DNA of 5,531 nucleotides from an uncultured Collinsella sp. (GCA_902489515.1 CABUAL010000131.1:1-5531); one strand, 5' to 3'; positions 1-5,276 are shown, counted from the stretch's first letter. Numbers and translations are program-made. Notes: generated by a model not told the origin, from the sequence alone.

Positions 1-42
1 TGGAGAGAGCGCTCCCGCAAACTGCCTCTTGACAACTTATAG
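1..42 (+). CDS. possible 3' end of an unidentified upstream gene (partial)
   Basis: Frame 1 is open from the left edge for 13 codons (reading WRERSRKLPLDNL) and stops at TAG 40-42. This could be the C-terminal tail of a gene outside the window, perhaps a transposase, because basic tails of this kind occur there. Thirteen codons are too few to identify a family, and an open frame this short is expected by chance. It is recorded only because the gene upstream cannot be seen. Confidence 0.18.
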   Translation, partial: WRERSRKLPLDNL

Positions 43-169
43 GAGCGTCGGTTTTGTTGCGGTGCGCATTTTCGGTCAAGCATCCCGTCAAGTGTTTGGT
101 CAGCAGTTGGTTTGCAGCCGGAGGCCTATTTTGTCCGTGCTGACAGTGGCTGCCCACCCTCCTCGTAAG

Positions 170-199
170 CTCAAATTGAGGTTCATCAGTTTGAGGAGG
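170..199 (+). promoter_or_regulatory. small dyad plus direct repeat overlapping the Shine-Dalgarno of the 205-912 gene
   Basis: CTCAAATTGAG at 170-180 is a perfect 5-1-5 palindrome. Its right half, TTGAGG (176-181), recurs at 191-196, 15 bases downstream, where it merges into the GAGGAGG ribosome binding site. A protein or RNA structure at this site could affect translation of the gene at 205, but the elements are short and may be chance. No convincing -35/-10 pair was found between 43 and 204. Confidence 0.2.
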
Positions 200-204
200 A
201 TGCC

Positions 205-912
205 GTGACTGACCACGTTTTAGACCGAGCGCATCTGGCCGAAGCCGTCGGCAACGATATTGCCGACATGGCCCATTTTTGGATGCTGCGGAAGTTTCAG
301 TTTTTGGAGCCGGCGCGCGAGCAGTTTGAGATCATTGTCGACCCGTGGCTCAGCTATCGCACCGAGCCTTCCCAAAACGAAATCATGGCCTACAACATGG
401 CGTTTACCGATTGGCTGCTCTTCGAGCGCCCCTATCGCCATGGCAAGACGCTGCTCGAGCTGTATGTTGATGAGCCGCCGGCATCGCTTTCGCCTGCCTC
501 GCTCAAGCGGCTCGAGCAGGTATGCGACACGCAGTATTTCTCGCGCTTTGGCATTTTGGACAAGGATCCTGCGACTGGTATGGTCGCGCTGAAGGACACA
601 CGCACCGACCGTCGCTTTGACGTCTACGATCCGCATATCGTGCAAAAGGAGCATTGGAGCGACGGAGCGATTGCGGTGCGCCTCGCCTGCGTCGACGATG
701 TCTGGCTGACGGCGGGACAACTCTATCTGTATGACATCGCACGCCTGAGTGACACGGCGGTCGATGGGCCTGGTGCGGTGCATCCGGAGGACCTGCAGGA
801 TGGCTTTGACACCTCGTGCATCAGTTTCTTCTTGCGTCTGGTCCGCGACATCATGGGCGCCCAGGGGCGGTACGTAAAGTCGCTCAACATCTACGAGCAG
901 GAGTGGGAGTAG
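205..912 (+). CDS. uncharacterised acidic protein, 235 aa
   Basis: The function is not recognised. The start is GTG at 205, supported by a strong GAGGAGG Shine-Dalgarno at 193-199 with 5 bases between; the stop is TAG 910-912. The product is 235 residues, acidic and soluble-looking, with no signal peptide, membrane segment or zinc-binding Cys cluster. It is rich in aromatic residues: a Trp/Tyr-rich block at residues 48-73 (DPWLSYR then AFTDWLLFER), a short GKTLLELY stretch near 80-87, and a predicted beta-rich middle at about 112-176 (FSRFGILDKD, FDVYDP, GQLYLYD). The stretch from about residue 65 to 176 loosely resembles poorly characterised bacterial proteins that often accompany SEC-C-type zinc motifs, but no such motif is present here and the resemblance is only an impression. 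It is followed after 37 bases by the first palindromic repeat, so it is probably monocistronic. Confidence 0.8.
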   Translation: MTDHVLDRAHLAEAVGNDIADMAHFWMLRKFQFLEPAREQFEIIVDPWLSYRTEPSQNEIMAYNMAFTDWLLFERPYRHGKTLLELYVDEPPASLSPASLKRLEQVCDTQYFSRFGILDKDPATGMVALKDTRTDRRFDVYDPHIVQKEHWSDGAIAVRLACVDDVWLTAGQLYLYDIARLSDTAVDGPGAVHPEDLQDGFDTSCISFFLRLVRDIMGAQGRYVKSLNIYEQEWE

Positions 913-949
913 GGGATGTTACTGGTGTTGCTCTGCTGCCCCTGACTTT

Positions 950-1006
950 GTCTCAATCTGTAACGTTTAGGGACAAAAAACCGGTCTACCTGTTACAGAT
1001 TGAGAC
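950..1006. repeat. 57-bp palindromic element, copy 1 (centre type A)
   Basis: The arms GTCTCAATCTGTAAC (950-964) and GTTACAGATTGAGAC (992-1006) are perfect 15-bp inverted complements around a 27-base centre beginning GTTTAGGGAC. This is the only copy with fully matching arms in this cluster. It is the first of four copies between the 205-912 gene and the nuclease gene; copy starts are 950, 1030, 1110 and 1191, giving periods of 80, 80 and 81 bp. The four copies and their 23-24 base linkers account for nearly all of the 361-base gap 913-1273, in which no gene is apparent. Confidence 0.93.
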
Positions 1007-1029
1007 GAACGCTTGGGCGCCGCTGGTTT

Positions 1030-1086
1030 GTCTAAATCTGTAACGTTTGGGGGGCTGGAGAACGTCTAACTGTTACAGATCGAGAC
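1030..1086. repeat. 57-bp palindromic element, copy 2 (centre type A)
   Basis: Arms GTCTAAATCTGTAAC (1030-1044) and GTTACAGATCGAGAC (1072-1086) pair over 13 of 15 positions, with two adjacent mismatches in the outer part. The 27-base centre begins GTTTGG, as in copy 1. The 23-base linker separating it from copy 1 is unlike the other linkers in sequence. Confidence 0.9.
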
Positions 1087-1109
1087 GTTTGGCACCTGGT
1101 TGGGGGAAT

Positions 1110-1166
1110 GTCTCAATCTGTAACATCTACAGGCCAAAACTCGACCTACCTGTTACAAATCGAGAC
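1110..1166. repeat. 57-bp palindromic element, copy 3 (centre type B)
   Basis: Arms GTCTCAATCTGTAAC (1110-1124) and GTTACAAATCGAGAC (1152-1166) pair over 13 of 15 positions; the flanking T1109/A1167 extends the stem by one pair. The 27-base centre begins ATCTAC and holds GGCCAAAA, a core shared with copy 4. Confidence 0.9.
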
Positions 1167-1190
1167 AAAGGTTGGACGCGGTGTCGAAAG

Positions 1191-1247
1191 ATCTAGATCT
1201 GTAACATCTAGCGGCCAAAAATCGGTCTTCCTGTTACAGATCAAGAC
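1191..1247. repeat. 57-bp palindromic element, copy 4 (centre type B), next to the nuclease start
   Basis: The left arm ATCTAGATCTGTAAC (1191-1205) is the most diverged; the right arm is GTTACAGATCAAGAC (1233-1247). The inner ten bases of the stem (GATCTGTAAC) pair fully. The centre begins ATCTAG and contains GGCCAAAAATCGG, close to copy 3. The element ends 26 bases before the chosen nuclease start at 1274, so any hairpin or bound protein would sit just upstream of that gene's ribosome binding site. Confidence 0.87.
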
Positions 1248-1257
1248 ATTTGCCAGC

Positions 1258-1262
1258 GGAGG
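1258..1262 (+). promoter_or_regulatory. Shine-Dalgarno GGAGG deciding the nuclease gene start
   Basis: GGAGG lies 11 bases before ATG 1274, slightly long but the best ribosome binding site in the area. The longer frame would start at TTG 1250, which has no upstream Shine-Dalgarno and would place GGAGG inside the coding sequence. The later ATG 1301 has only a weak GGTGGTG ahead of it. Confidence 0.5.
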
Positions 1263-1273
1263 CAACAGCGGCG

Positions 1274-2344
1274 ATGGTCCATTTGTCTGACGTGGTGGTG
1301 ATGAAAGTGTCTAATACCGTTCTCAAACACAAACATGCGACTCGCAACACGTTGTCGCGGAATAGGATGCTCGCGCGGCTCACGGAGACGGCCAAGCAAG
1401 GTGCGCTGCTCGCAACGCATGACAATACCGAGCTCATGTGGCTGCGACGCCATGTTGGAACCGACGATATCGCGGAGCCCGAGCCGTACCTGTTCTGTTT
1501 TCAGCATGATTGGGATGCATTGACGCCTGCAGAGCGAGCGCTGAGGACTATCAAAGGGCTTGCGGAATTTCATCCCGATTGGGCGTTTTGGGGCTATGAC
1601 GCGGCACTTTTGTGGGGTCTGGAGGTGCCGAATGATCTGCTCGGGCCGCGTTTTCTTGTTAAGACGGGTTGTTCGGTGACGTTGAGCAGCGGGTGCAGGT
1701 TGTTGCGTCCTCAGATGGCGGGAGCGCTTGAGCGCGTCGACGGCGTGCGGGTGACGTCGTTTTGGCGCACGGTGGAGGATTGTCTGCTGCGTGCGCCGTT
1801 TTCGTATGGTCTGGCGATCGCCGATTCTGCACTGCGGGCGAAAGGCGTATCACGTGGGGATTTGTGCGAGCGCCTCCGCGCCGATTGCGAGGGCAGGCGA
1901 GGGTATCGCAGGGCACGGGCGATTGCGTCGTATGCGGACGGGCTGTCCGAAAACGGCGGCGAGTCTCGGTTCCGAGCGTTCTTTATTGCGTACGGCTTTC
2001 CGGTTCCGGAGCTGCAGGCGGAGTTTCGCGACCCGCTCGATCCGAGCCAGGTGTTTCGCGTCGACTATTTTTGGCGGCTCGAGGACAGGACGTGTGTCAT
2101 CGGCGAGCTCGACGGAAAGGGGAAGTACACCTTGCAGAACGGTGAGGGCCGGGAGTCGGTCGACCCATTCGTGGCAGAGCGTCAGCGGGAATCTCATCTG
2201 ACAATGCTCGGGCATAAGGTGCTTCGGTTTACGTTTAACGAACTCAAAGACCCGGGGAAGCTGGTCGAGAAAATGAGGTTGGCGGGTATTCCTCGGCAGG
2301 CTGAATTGGCTGAGGAGTGGAGACGCCAGTGGTATGGGCGCTGA
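1274..2344 (+). CDS. PD-(D/E)XK nuclease-fold protein, AbiEi-like/DUF559-type, 356 aa
   Basis: Probable solitary restriction-like nuclease or AbiEi-type regulator of unknown target. Starting from ATG 1274, residues 1-60 are basic and plausibly a DNA-binding helical region (LARLTETAKQGALL, then WLRRH). Residues 90-190 form the middle domain seen in actinobacterial AbiEi-like proteins, including VTSFWRTVEDCLLRAPFSYG and the ADSALR stretch. The C-terminal third carries the nuclease signature: E230 in GGESRFR, D264 in FRVDYFW, then E278, D280 and K282 in IGELDGKGKY, followed by ERQRESHLTMLGHKVLRFT, the usual closing helix and strand. The catalytic set looks intact. Family knowledge: this architecture is common in actinobacteria, annotated as AbiEi antitoxin-domain or DUF559 protein, mostly without a proven role. 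No AbiEii-like toxin gene lies next to it. It stands alone, flanked by four palindromic elements upstream and two downstream, suggesting it may act on them, be controlled by them, or have moved with them. Alternative starts are TTG 1250 and ATG 1301. Confidence 0.82.
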   Translation: MVHLSDVVVMKVSNTVLKHKHATRNTLSRNRMLARLTETAKQGALLATHDNTELMWLRRHVGTDDIAEPEPYLFCFQHDWDALTPAERALRTIKGLAEFHPDWAFWGYDAALLWGLEVPNDLLGPRFLVKTGCSVTLSSGCRLLRPQMAGALERVDGVRVTSFWRTVEDCLLRAPFSYGLAIADSALRAKGVSRGDLCERLRADCEGRRGYRRARAIASYADGLSENGGESRFRAFFIAYGFPVPELQAEFRDPLDPSQVFRVDYFWRLEDRTCVIGELDGKGKYTLQNGEGRESVDPFVAERQRESHLTMLGHKVLRFTFNELKDPGKLVEKMRLAGIPRQAELAEEWRRQWYGR

Positions 2345-2352
2345 GAGGTTTT

Positions 2353-2409
2353 GTCTCGATCTGTAACGTTTAGAAGTTGTTTGAGTTCGTAATTGTTGCA
2401 GATCGAGAC
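2353..2409. repeat. 57-bp palindromic element, copy 5 (centre type A), after the nuclease gene
   Basis: Arms GTCTCGATCTGTAAC (2353-2367) and GTTGCAGATCGAGAC (2395-2409) pair over 14 of 15 positions, extended outward by a TT/AA flank. The 27-base centre begins GTTTAG, as in copy 1. It begins 8 bases after the nuclease stop codon. No T-tract follows, so it does not look like an ordinary intrinsic terminator. Confidence 0.92.
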
Positions 2410-2433
2410 AAACCGGTGAAACGTCGACCGAAT

Positions 2434-2490
2434 GTCTCGATCTGTAACATCAAGGGGCCCAACAACCCTGTATCTGTTACAGATCGAGAT
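2434..2490. repeat. 57-bp palindromic element, copy 6 (centre type B)
   Basis: Arms GTCTCGATCTGTAAC (2434-2448) and GTTACAGATCGAGAT (2476-2490) pair over 14 of 15 positions, with the mismatch at the outer end. The centre begins ATCAAG and contains GGGGCCC. It starts 81 bp after copy 5, keeping the same period as the upstream cluster although about 1.1 kb of gene separates the two clusters. Confidence 0.92.
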
Positions 2491-2569
2491 ATTTCCCTGG
2501 TGTCGCTGGGGTGGGACTGCAGCGTATTCCGTCCCCCACATCCCCTCTTCCCTCCGTTAACCGATATGC

Positions 2570-2600
2570 TCGACTTTAGGTCGCTGCATTAGGTGATAAT
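2570..2600 (+). promoter_or_regulatory. candidate promoter for the amidohydrolase gene
   Basis: A GATAAT at 2595-2600 resembles a -10 box and is 40 bases before the chosen start at 2640. The best -35 candidate is TCGACT at 2570-2575, four of six matches, with a long 19-base spacer. It sits in an AT-richer patch just after the repeats. The -10 is reasonable and the -35 weak. Confidence 0.3.
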
Positions 2601-2625
2601 GGACAAATGTTCAAGTTAATCGTGA

Positions 2626-2633
2626 GGGAGGAG
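2626..2633 (+). promoter_or_regulatory. Shine-Dalgarno GGGAGGAG fixing the amidohydrolase start
   Basis: GGGAGGAG is followed by 6 bases and ATG 2640, an ideal arrangement. The frame is also open from ATG 2607, but that codon has no purine-rich site before it, and using it would put this strong site inside the coding region. Confidence 0.8.
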
Positions 2634-2639
2634 CTCGAT

Positions 2640-4010
2640 ATGGCGTCTGCCGATCGTCCCACGTTGTTTATCAATGCGACCGTCTTGGATGGCTCGGAGC
2701 ATATGGAGCCGCAGCCCGATATGGCCGTGGCCGTCGAGCGTGGCATCATCACCTGGATTGGTCCGAGCGCCGTGGCGCAGGCGCCGGCGGGCGCCGAGGT
2801 CATCGACCTGGCAGGGGCGTATCTCATGCCGGGCCTCATCAATATGCATGTGCATCTGTGCGGTTCGGGCAAACCGGTTTCGGCGGGCGATGCGGGCGCG
2901 CTGATGAAGAAGCTCGATAATCCCGTGGGGCGCGCCATCGTGCGCCATATCCTCAAGGGCAGCGCTCAGCAGCAGCTGGCAAGCGGCGTGACCACGGTGC
3001 GCGGCGCGGGCGACCCGCTGTTTGCCGATCTGGCCGTGCGCGATGCTATCGATGCCGGCAAGTATCAAGGTCCTCGCCTGGTGGCGCCGGGAACGGGCGT
3101 CACGGTGCCGGGCGGCCATGGTGCGGGCCTGTTCGCCCAGGTGGCCAACAGTCCCGCCGAGGCAGCCGAACAGGTGCGCGACCTGTATGCGCGCGGTGCC
3201 GACGTCATTAAGCTGTTCGTGACGGGCGGCGTGTTCGATGCGACCGAGGTGGGCGAGCCGGGCGTGCTGCGTATGCCGGTGGAGGTTGCCGCGGCGGCAT
3301 GCAAGGCGGCGCACGATATGGGCCTTCCGGTTATGGCCCATGTCGAGAGTACCGAGGGCGTGAAGGCCGCGCTTGAGGCCGGCGTTGACACGATTGAGCA
3401 CGGCGCTCCGTTGACACCCGAAATCTTGGAGCTGTATCGTGGCGCCGCGGGCACACAGCTCGAGGGGCGTGCGCCGAGTGTGACCTGCACTATCAGCCCG
3501 GCGCTGCCGTTTGTATTGCTCGACCCGGAAAAGACCCATTCGACCGATACGCAAAAGAAGAACGGCGACATCGTGTGCTCGGGCATCATCGAGAGCGCCC
3601 GTGCCGCACTGGAAGCTGGCGTTAAGGTGGGCCTTGGCACGGACTCGAGCTGCCCGTTCGTGACGCAGTACGACATGTGGCGTGAGGTGGCCTATTTTGC
3701 CAAGTATGTCGGCGTGAGCAACGCCTTCGCGCTGCACACGGCCACGCAGGTCAATGCTGAGCTACTGGGGCTGGGCGGCGAGACCGGCACAATCGAGTGC
3801 GGCAAGGCCGCCGATATCCTGGTGACGCGCAAGAATCCGCTCGATGACCTGTGCGCACTGCGTGAGCCGATGCACGTGATGTGCCGTGGTGATCTGGTGC
3901 GCAAACTCAAGGTGAAGCGTATTCCCGAGGTGGACGCCGAGCTCGACACGATTATGGCCATGCCTGCCGAGGCGTTGGCCGAGGAGCTTGCCCGCGACGG
4001 CGTGGCGTAA
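2640..4010 (+). CDS. metal-dependent amidohydrolase, imidazolonepropionase/Xaa-Pro dipeptidase-like, 456 aa
   Basis: Cytoplasmic hydrolase of the amidohydrolase superfamily (COG1228-like), expected to cleave an amide, cyclic amide or peptide bond with a binuclear metal centre; the substrate cannot be told from sequence. From ATG 2640, residues 1-60 form the N-terminal beta-sandwich (FINATVLDG, then VIDLAGAYLMPG). The TIM barrel carries HVH at H70 and H72 in MPGLINMHVHLCG, K191 in ADVIKLFVTGG (the usual carboxylated bridging lysine), H234 in VMAHVES, H254 in DTIEHGA, and D335 in VGLGTDSS. That is the full ligand set of a two-metal active site. The C-terminal sandwich strand returns with GTIECGKAADILV near 384-396, typical of the family. 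The length of 456 is slightly above the roughly 400-430 common in relatives, owing to an acidic helical tail. No signal peptide is seen. It is probably monocistronic, ending before a bidirectional terminator. It is not hutI with any confidence, since no histidine-degradation genes adjoin it. Confidence 0.92.
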   Translation: MASADRPTLFINATVLDGSEHMEPQPDMAVAVERGIITWIGPSAVAQAPAGAEVIDLAGAYLMPGLINMHVHLCGSGKPVSAGDAGALMKKLDNPVGRAIVRHILKGSAQQQLASGVTTVRGAGDPLFADLAVRDAIDAGKYQGPRLVAPGTGVTVPGGHGAGLFAQVANSPAEAAEQVRDLYARGADVIKLFVTGGVFDATEVGEPGVLRMPVEVAAAACKAAHDMGLPVMAHVESTEGVKAALEAGVDTIEHGAPLTPEILELYRGAAGTQLEGRAPSVTCTISPALPFVLLDPEKTHSTDTQKKNGDIVCSGIIESARAALEAGVKVGLGTDSSCPFVTQYDMWREVAYFAKYVGVSNAFALHTATQVNAELLGLGGETGTIECGKAADILVTRKNPLDDLCALREPMHVMCRGDLVRKLKVKRIPEVDAELDTIMAMPAEALAEELARDGVA

Positions 4011-4029
4011 GCGTGCGATATGACGATGC

Positions 4030-4052
4030 GACAAAGGGGCAATCCCTTTGTC
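4030..4052. other. inverted repeat (hairpin) downstream of the amidohydrolase
   Basis: GACAAAGGG (4030-4038) and CCCTTTGTC (4044-4052) are a perfect 9-bp stem with a 5-base loop GCAAT, beginning 19 bases after the stop codon. It is not followed by a T-tract on either strand, so alone it is not a canonical terminator. It may protect the 3' end of the mRNA or assist the terminator immediately to its right. Confidence 0.6.
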
Positions 4053-4057
4053 ATAAT

Positions 4058-4099
4058 CAAAAAAGCCGAGGTCTCAGTGCGAGGCCTCGGCTTTATTTT
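4058..4099. terminator. bidirectional intrinsic terminator between convergent genes
   Basis: AAAGCCGAGG (4062-4071) pairs with CCTCGGCTTT (4085-4094), a 10-bp GC-rich stem around a 13-base loop that can pair further (CTC 4073-4075 with GAG 4081-4083). On the plus strand it ends in CTTTATTTT; on the minus strand it ends in CTTTTTTGA, a better run of U. It thus stops both the amidohydrolase transcript and the convergent zinc-ribbon gene, and looks stronger for the latter. Confidence 0.9.
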
Positions 4100-4116
4100 G
4101 TCCCATGGTATGGCGG

Positions 4117-4590
4117 CTATGAGCGTGTCTCCATCTTGGCGTGGCACTTGGGGCAGGTGACGCGGATCTTGCCCTTGCCCTTGGGGACGGAGAGCATCTG
4201 GCCGCAGTTGGGGCACTTGAGGTATGCCGTGGTCTTGCGACCCTTCCACATCTTCTTGGCCGTGCGCTTGGCACGCTCAAAGTCTTCCTTACTGGTGCCG
4301 GCTGCGCGTGAGGTGCTAGCCGCTGCAGCGCCGCCGCCCAAGCTGGCGACGAACTTGCCCAAGCCGGGAACATTGGCGGTCGTGGCGACAAAGGCCTCGT
4401 TCTCCTTGCGACGTGCATCGATATTTTTGGACAGGCCGCGCAGCACGCCAATCACGATTACGGCGATGGCGATCCAGCTGAGCCACTGGATACGAGCCAT
4501 CGAACCAATCACGGCGATGATAATGCCTGCGAAGCCCATCACGATGGTGAGTTCGTCAGCGCCATTGCGGCCCTTCATAAAGTCATTCAT
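4117..4590 (-). CDS. small membrane protein with C-terminal zinc ribbon, 157 aa
   Basis: No specific function is recognised. Two hydrophobic helices at about residues 14-30 (LTIVMGFAGIIIAVIG) and 36-51 (WLSWIAIAVIVIGVL) would form a short membrane hairpin. They are followed by a basic, charged stretch (residues 51-65), a Gly/Ala/Ser-rich linker (about 75-99), a basic helix (KEDFERAKRTAKKMWKGRK), and a compact zinc ribbon with C126-x2-C129 and C146-x2-C149. The ribbon reads CPNCGQMLSVPKGKGKIRVTC, then PKC, a rubredoxin-like knuckle pair seen in many small bacterial zinc-ribbon proteins. The soluble part is probably cytoplasmic, since the helix flanks are positive. ATG 4590 is preceded by AAAGGC (plus-strand 4598-4603) at 7 bases, a moderate ribosome binding site; Met5 is a less likely start. 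It ends at TAG 4117-4119, just past the shared terminator. It is in the same direction as csoR but separated by 146 bases with repeats, so probably a separate transcript. Confidence 0.85.
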   Translation of the reverse strand: MNDFMKGRNGADELTIVMGFAGIIIAVIGSMARIQWLSWIAIAVIVIGVLRGLSKNIDARRKENEAFVATTANVPGLGKFVASLGGGAAAASTSRAAGTSKEDFERAKRTAKKMWKGRKTTAYLKCPNCGQMLSVPKGKGKIRVTCPKCHAKMETRS

Positions 4591-4623
4591 GCAAATTGCC
4601 TTTCATTCGATATGCCGCACGCC

Positions 4624-4629
4624 TTTATA
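4624..4629 (-). promoter_or_regulatory. candidate -10 box for the zinc-ribbon gene
   Basis: Read on the minus strand the sequence is TATAAA, five of six matches to the -10 consensus, 33 bases ahead of ATG 4590. No convincing -35 box is found at 16-18 bases upstream; that position falls within the outer arm of the 4646-4692 dyad, so the dyad could influence this promoter. Confidence 0.35.
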
Positions 4630-4645
4630 CCCGATTTAGAGCAAG

Positions 4646-4692
4646 GGGGACAGGTTAATCTGCACCAATGTGGTGCAAACATACCTGTCCCC
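4646..4692. repeat. nested dyad element GGGGACAGGT...ACCTGTCCCC
   Basis: Outer arms GGGGACAGGT (4646-4655) and ACCTGTCCCC (4683-4692) match perfectly over 10 bp. Inner arms TGCACCA (4661-4667) and TGGTGCA (4671-4677) match over 7 bp around a 3-base loop ATG. The two stems are separated by 5 unpaired bases on each side (TAATC and AACAT), giving a fully symmetric 47-base structure. It lies between csoR and the zinc-ribbon gene. No T-tract follows in either direction, so it is not a standard terminator. Confidence 0.85.
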
Positions 4693-4705
4693 GGAATACC
4701 AAGAC

Positions 4706-4726
4706 GGTGCAAACGTACCTGTCCCC
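4706..4726. repeat. half copy of the 4646-4692 dyad
   Basis: GGTGCAAACGTACCTGTCCCC repeats the right half of the neighbouring dyad (4672-4692) with a single base change (A to G), at a 34-base offset. The matching left half is missing, so it cannot fold on itself; it ends 10 bases from the csoR stop codon. It reads like a truncated or slipped copy. Confidence 0.8.
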
Positions 4727-4736
4727 AATGCCCCAA

Positions 4737-5009
4737 TTACTTGGAGAGTTTGTCGACGACGCGTTCGATTTCGGCGAGTTTGGCGGCTTTGAGGTCTTCG
4801 TCGCCCGATTCGATTGCCGAAGTCACGCAGCCCTCGATATGCGCCTTGAGCACGTCGGCGTTAATGCGCGCGAGGAGCGCCTGTGTGGCCATGAGCTGCG
4901 TGGAGATATCGACGCAGTAGCGGTCCTCCTCGACCATCCGCAGGATGCCGTCGATCTGACCGCGTGCCGTCTTGAGCATGCGGGTCACCGATTTATGGTC
5001 TGCCATCAT
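4737..5009 (-). CDS. csoR: copper-sensing transcriptional repressor CsoR
   Basis: All-helical DNA-binding repressor of the CsoR/RcnR (DUF156) family, predicted to hold copper-export genes off until Cu(I) binds. The 90 residues match the family's usual length. The signature run KTARGQIDGILRMVEEDRYC is near residues 13-32. The three Cu(I) ligands are all present in the expected pattern: C32 (RYCVDI), H57 (KAHIEG) and C61 (GCV), corresponding to Cys36, His61 and Cys65 of the M. tuberculosis protein. This Cys-His-Cys set favours Cu(I) over the nickel/cobalt RcnR types. Two consecutive ATG codons (5009 and 5006) fit the GAGGA at plus-strand 5016-5020; the first is chosen with 6-base spacing. It lies 39 bases downstream of copZ on the same strand and is presumably the last gene of a copA-copZ-csoR operon, giving negative autoregulation from a promoter upstream of copA. 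A partial half-site-like TACCCCC occurs in the copZ-csoR gap but lacks a partner. Confidence 0.93.
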   Translation of the reverse strand: MMADHKSVTRMLKTARGQIDGILRMVEEDRYCVDISTQLMATQALLARINADVLKAHIEGCVTSAIESGDEDLKAAKLAEIERVVDKLSK

Positions 5010-5048
5010 GGCGGGTCCTCGTTTCTGGTCGGGGGTACGTGCGGGTCG

Positions 5049-5270
5049 TTATGCGGCGGTCACCGAAAGGGCGTGGAACTTCTCGCCGGCGCCCTCGACA
5101 GCGGCGGCGAGCTGCTCGGGGGTCACGGTGTCGGCGCACTCCACCTGGACGGTCTGAGTCTCGTGGTCGGCGTCGGCGTCGGTTACGCCCGCAACGTTGA
5201 GCAGCGCGGTCTCGACGGTGGCGTCGCAGTGGCCGCACATAAGGCCGGAAGTCTTAATTGTGAAACGCAT
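5049..5270 (-). CDS. copZ: copper chaperone CopZ, heavy-metal-associated domain, 73 aa
   Basis: Small cytoplasmic Cu(I) carrier that passes copper to the CopA exporter and possibly to CsoR. It is a single HMA domain (ferredoxin-like beta-alpha-beta-beta-alpha-beta): the first strand RFTIKTSGL leads into the metal-binding loop M11-C12-G-H-C15, matching MxCxxC. The helix DATVETALLNVAGV, the strand pair with TVQVECA, and the second helix VTPEQLAAAVEGAG follow, and the protein ends at TAA. Its 73 residues are typical of CopZ. The start is ATG 5270 because AGAGGA (plus-strand 5277-5282) lies 6 bases ahead and residue 1 falls just before the first strand. The frame also extends upstream to GTG 5381, adding 37 residues, but that start has no ribosome binding site and the extra part coincides with a long hairpin element, so it is rejected. 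Confidence 0.93.
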   Translation of the reverse strand: MRFTIKTSGLMCGHCDATVETALLNVAGVTDADADHETQTVQVECADTVTPEQLAAAVEGAGEKFHALSVTAA

Positions 5271-5276
5271 GGGTAT

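Noticed and set aside
29..57. TTGACA at 29-34 as the -35 box of a promoter for the 205-912 gene
   Set aside because: There is no -10-like hexamer at 16-19 bases, and the site would leave a leader of about 140 bases; it may belong to the tail of an upstream gene.
950..1247. The regular 80-bp repeats could be a CRISPR array
   Set aside because: The repeated units are 57-bp imperfect palindromes with variable centres and 23-24 base linkers, the arms diverge between copies, copies also occur beyond the gene, and no cas-like gene is present.
1250..1273. TTG 1250 as start of the nuclease gene
   Set aside because: It has no ribosome binding site, nearly touches repeat copy 4, and would put the GGAGG at 1258-1262 inside the gene; ATG 1274 fits better.
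2616..3737. Long minus-strand open frame (373 codons) opposite the amidohydrolase
   Set aside because: Antisense shadow of a GC-rich gene: the plus-strand product has all the catalytic motifs, while the antisense product is His/Arg-rich and of low sense.
5010..5048. CsoR operator in the copZ-csoR gap (TACCCCC)
   Set aside because: Only one half-site is visible and no inverted partner is found; the operator is more likely upstream of copA outside the window.
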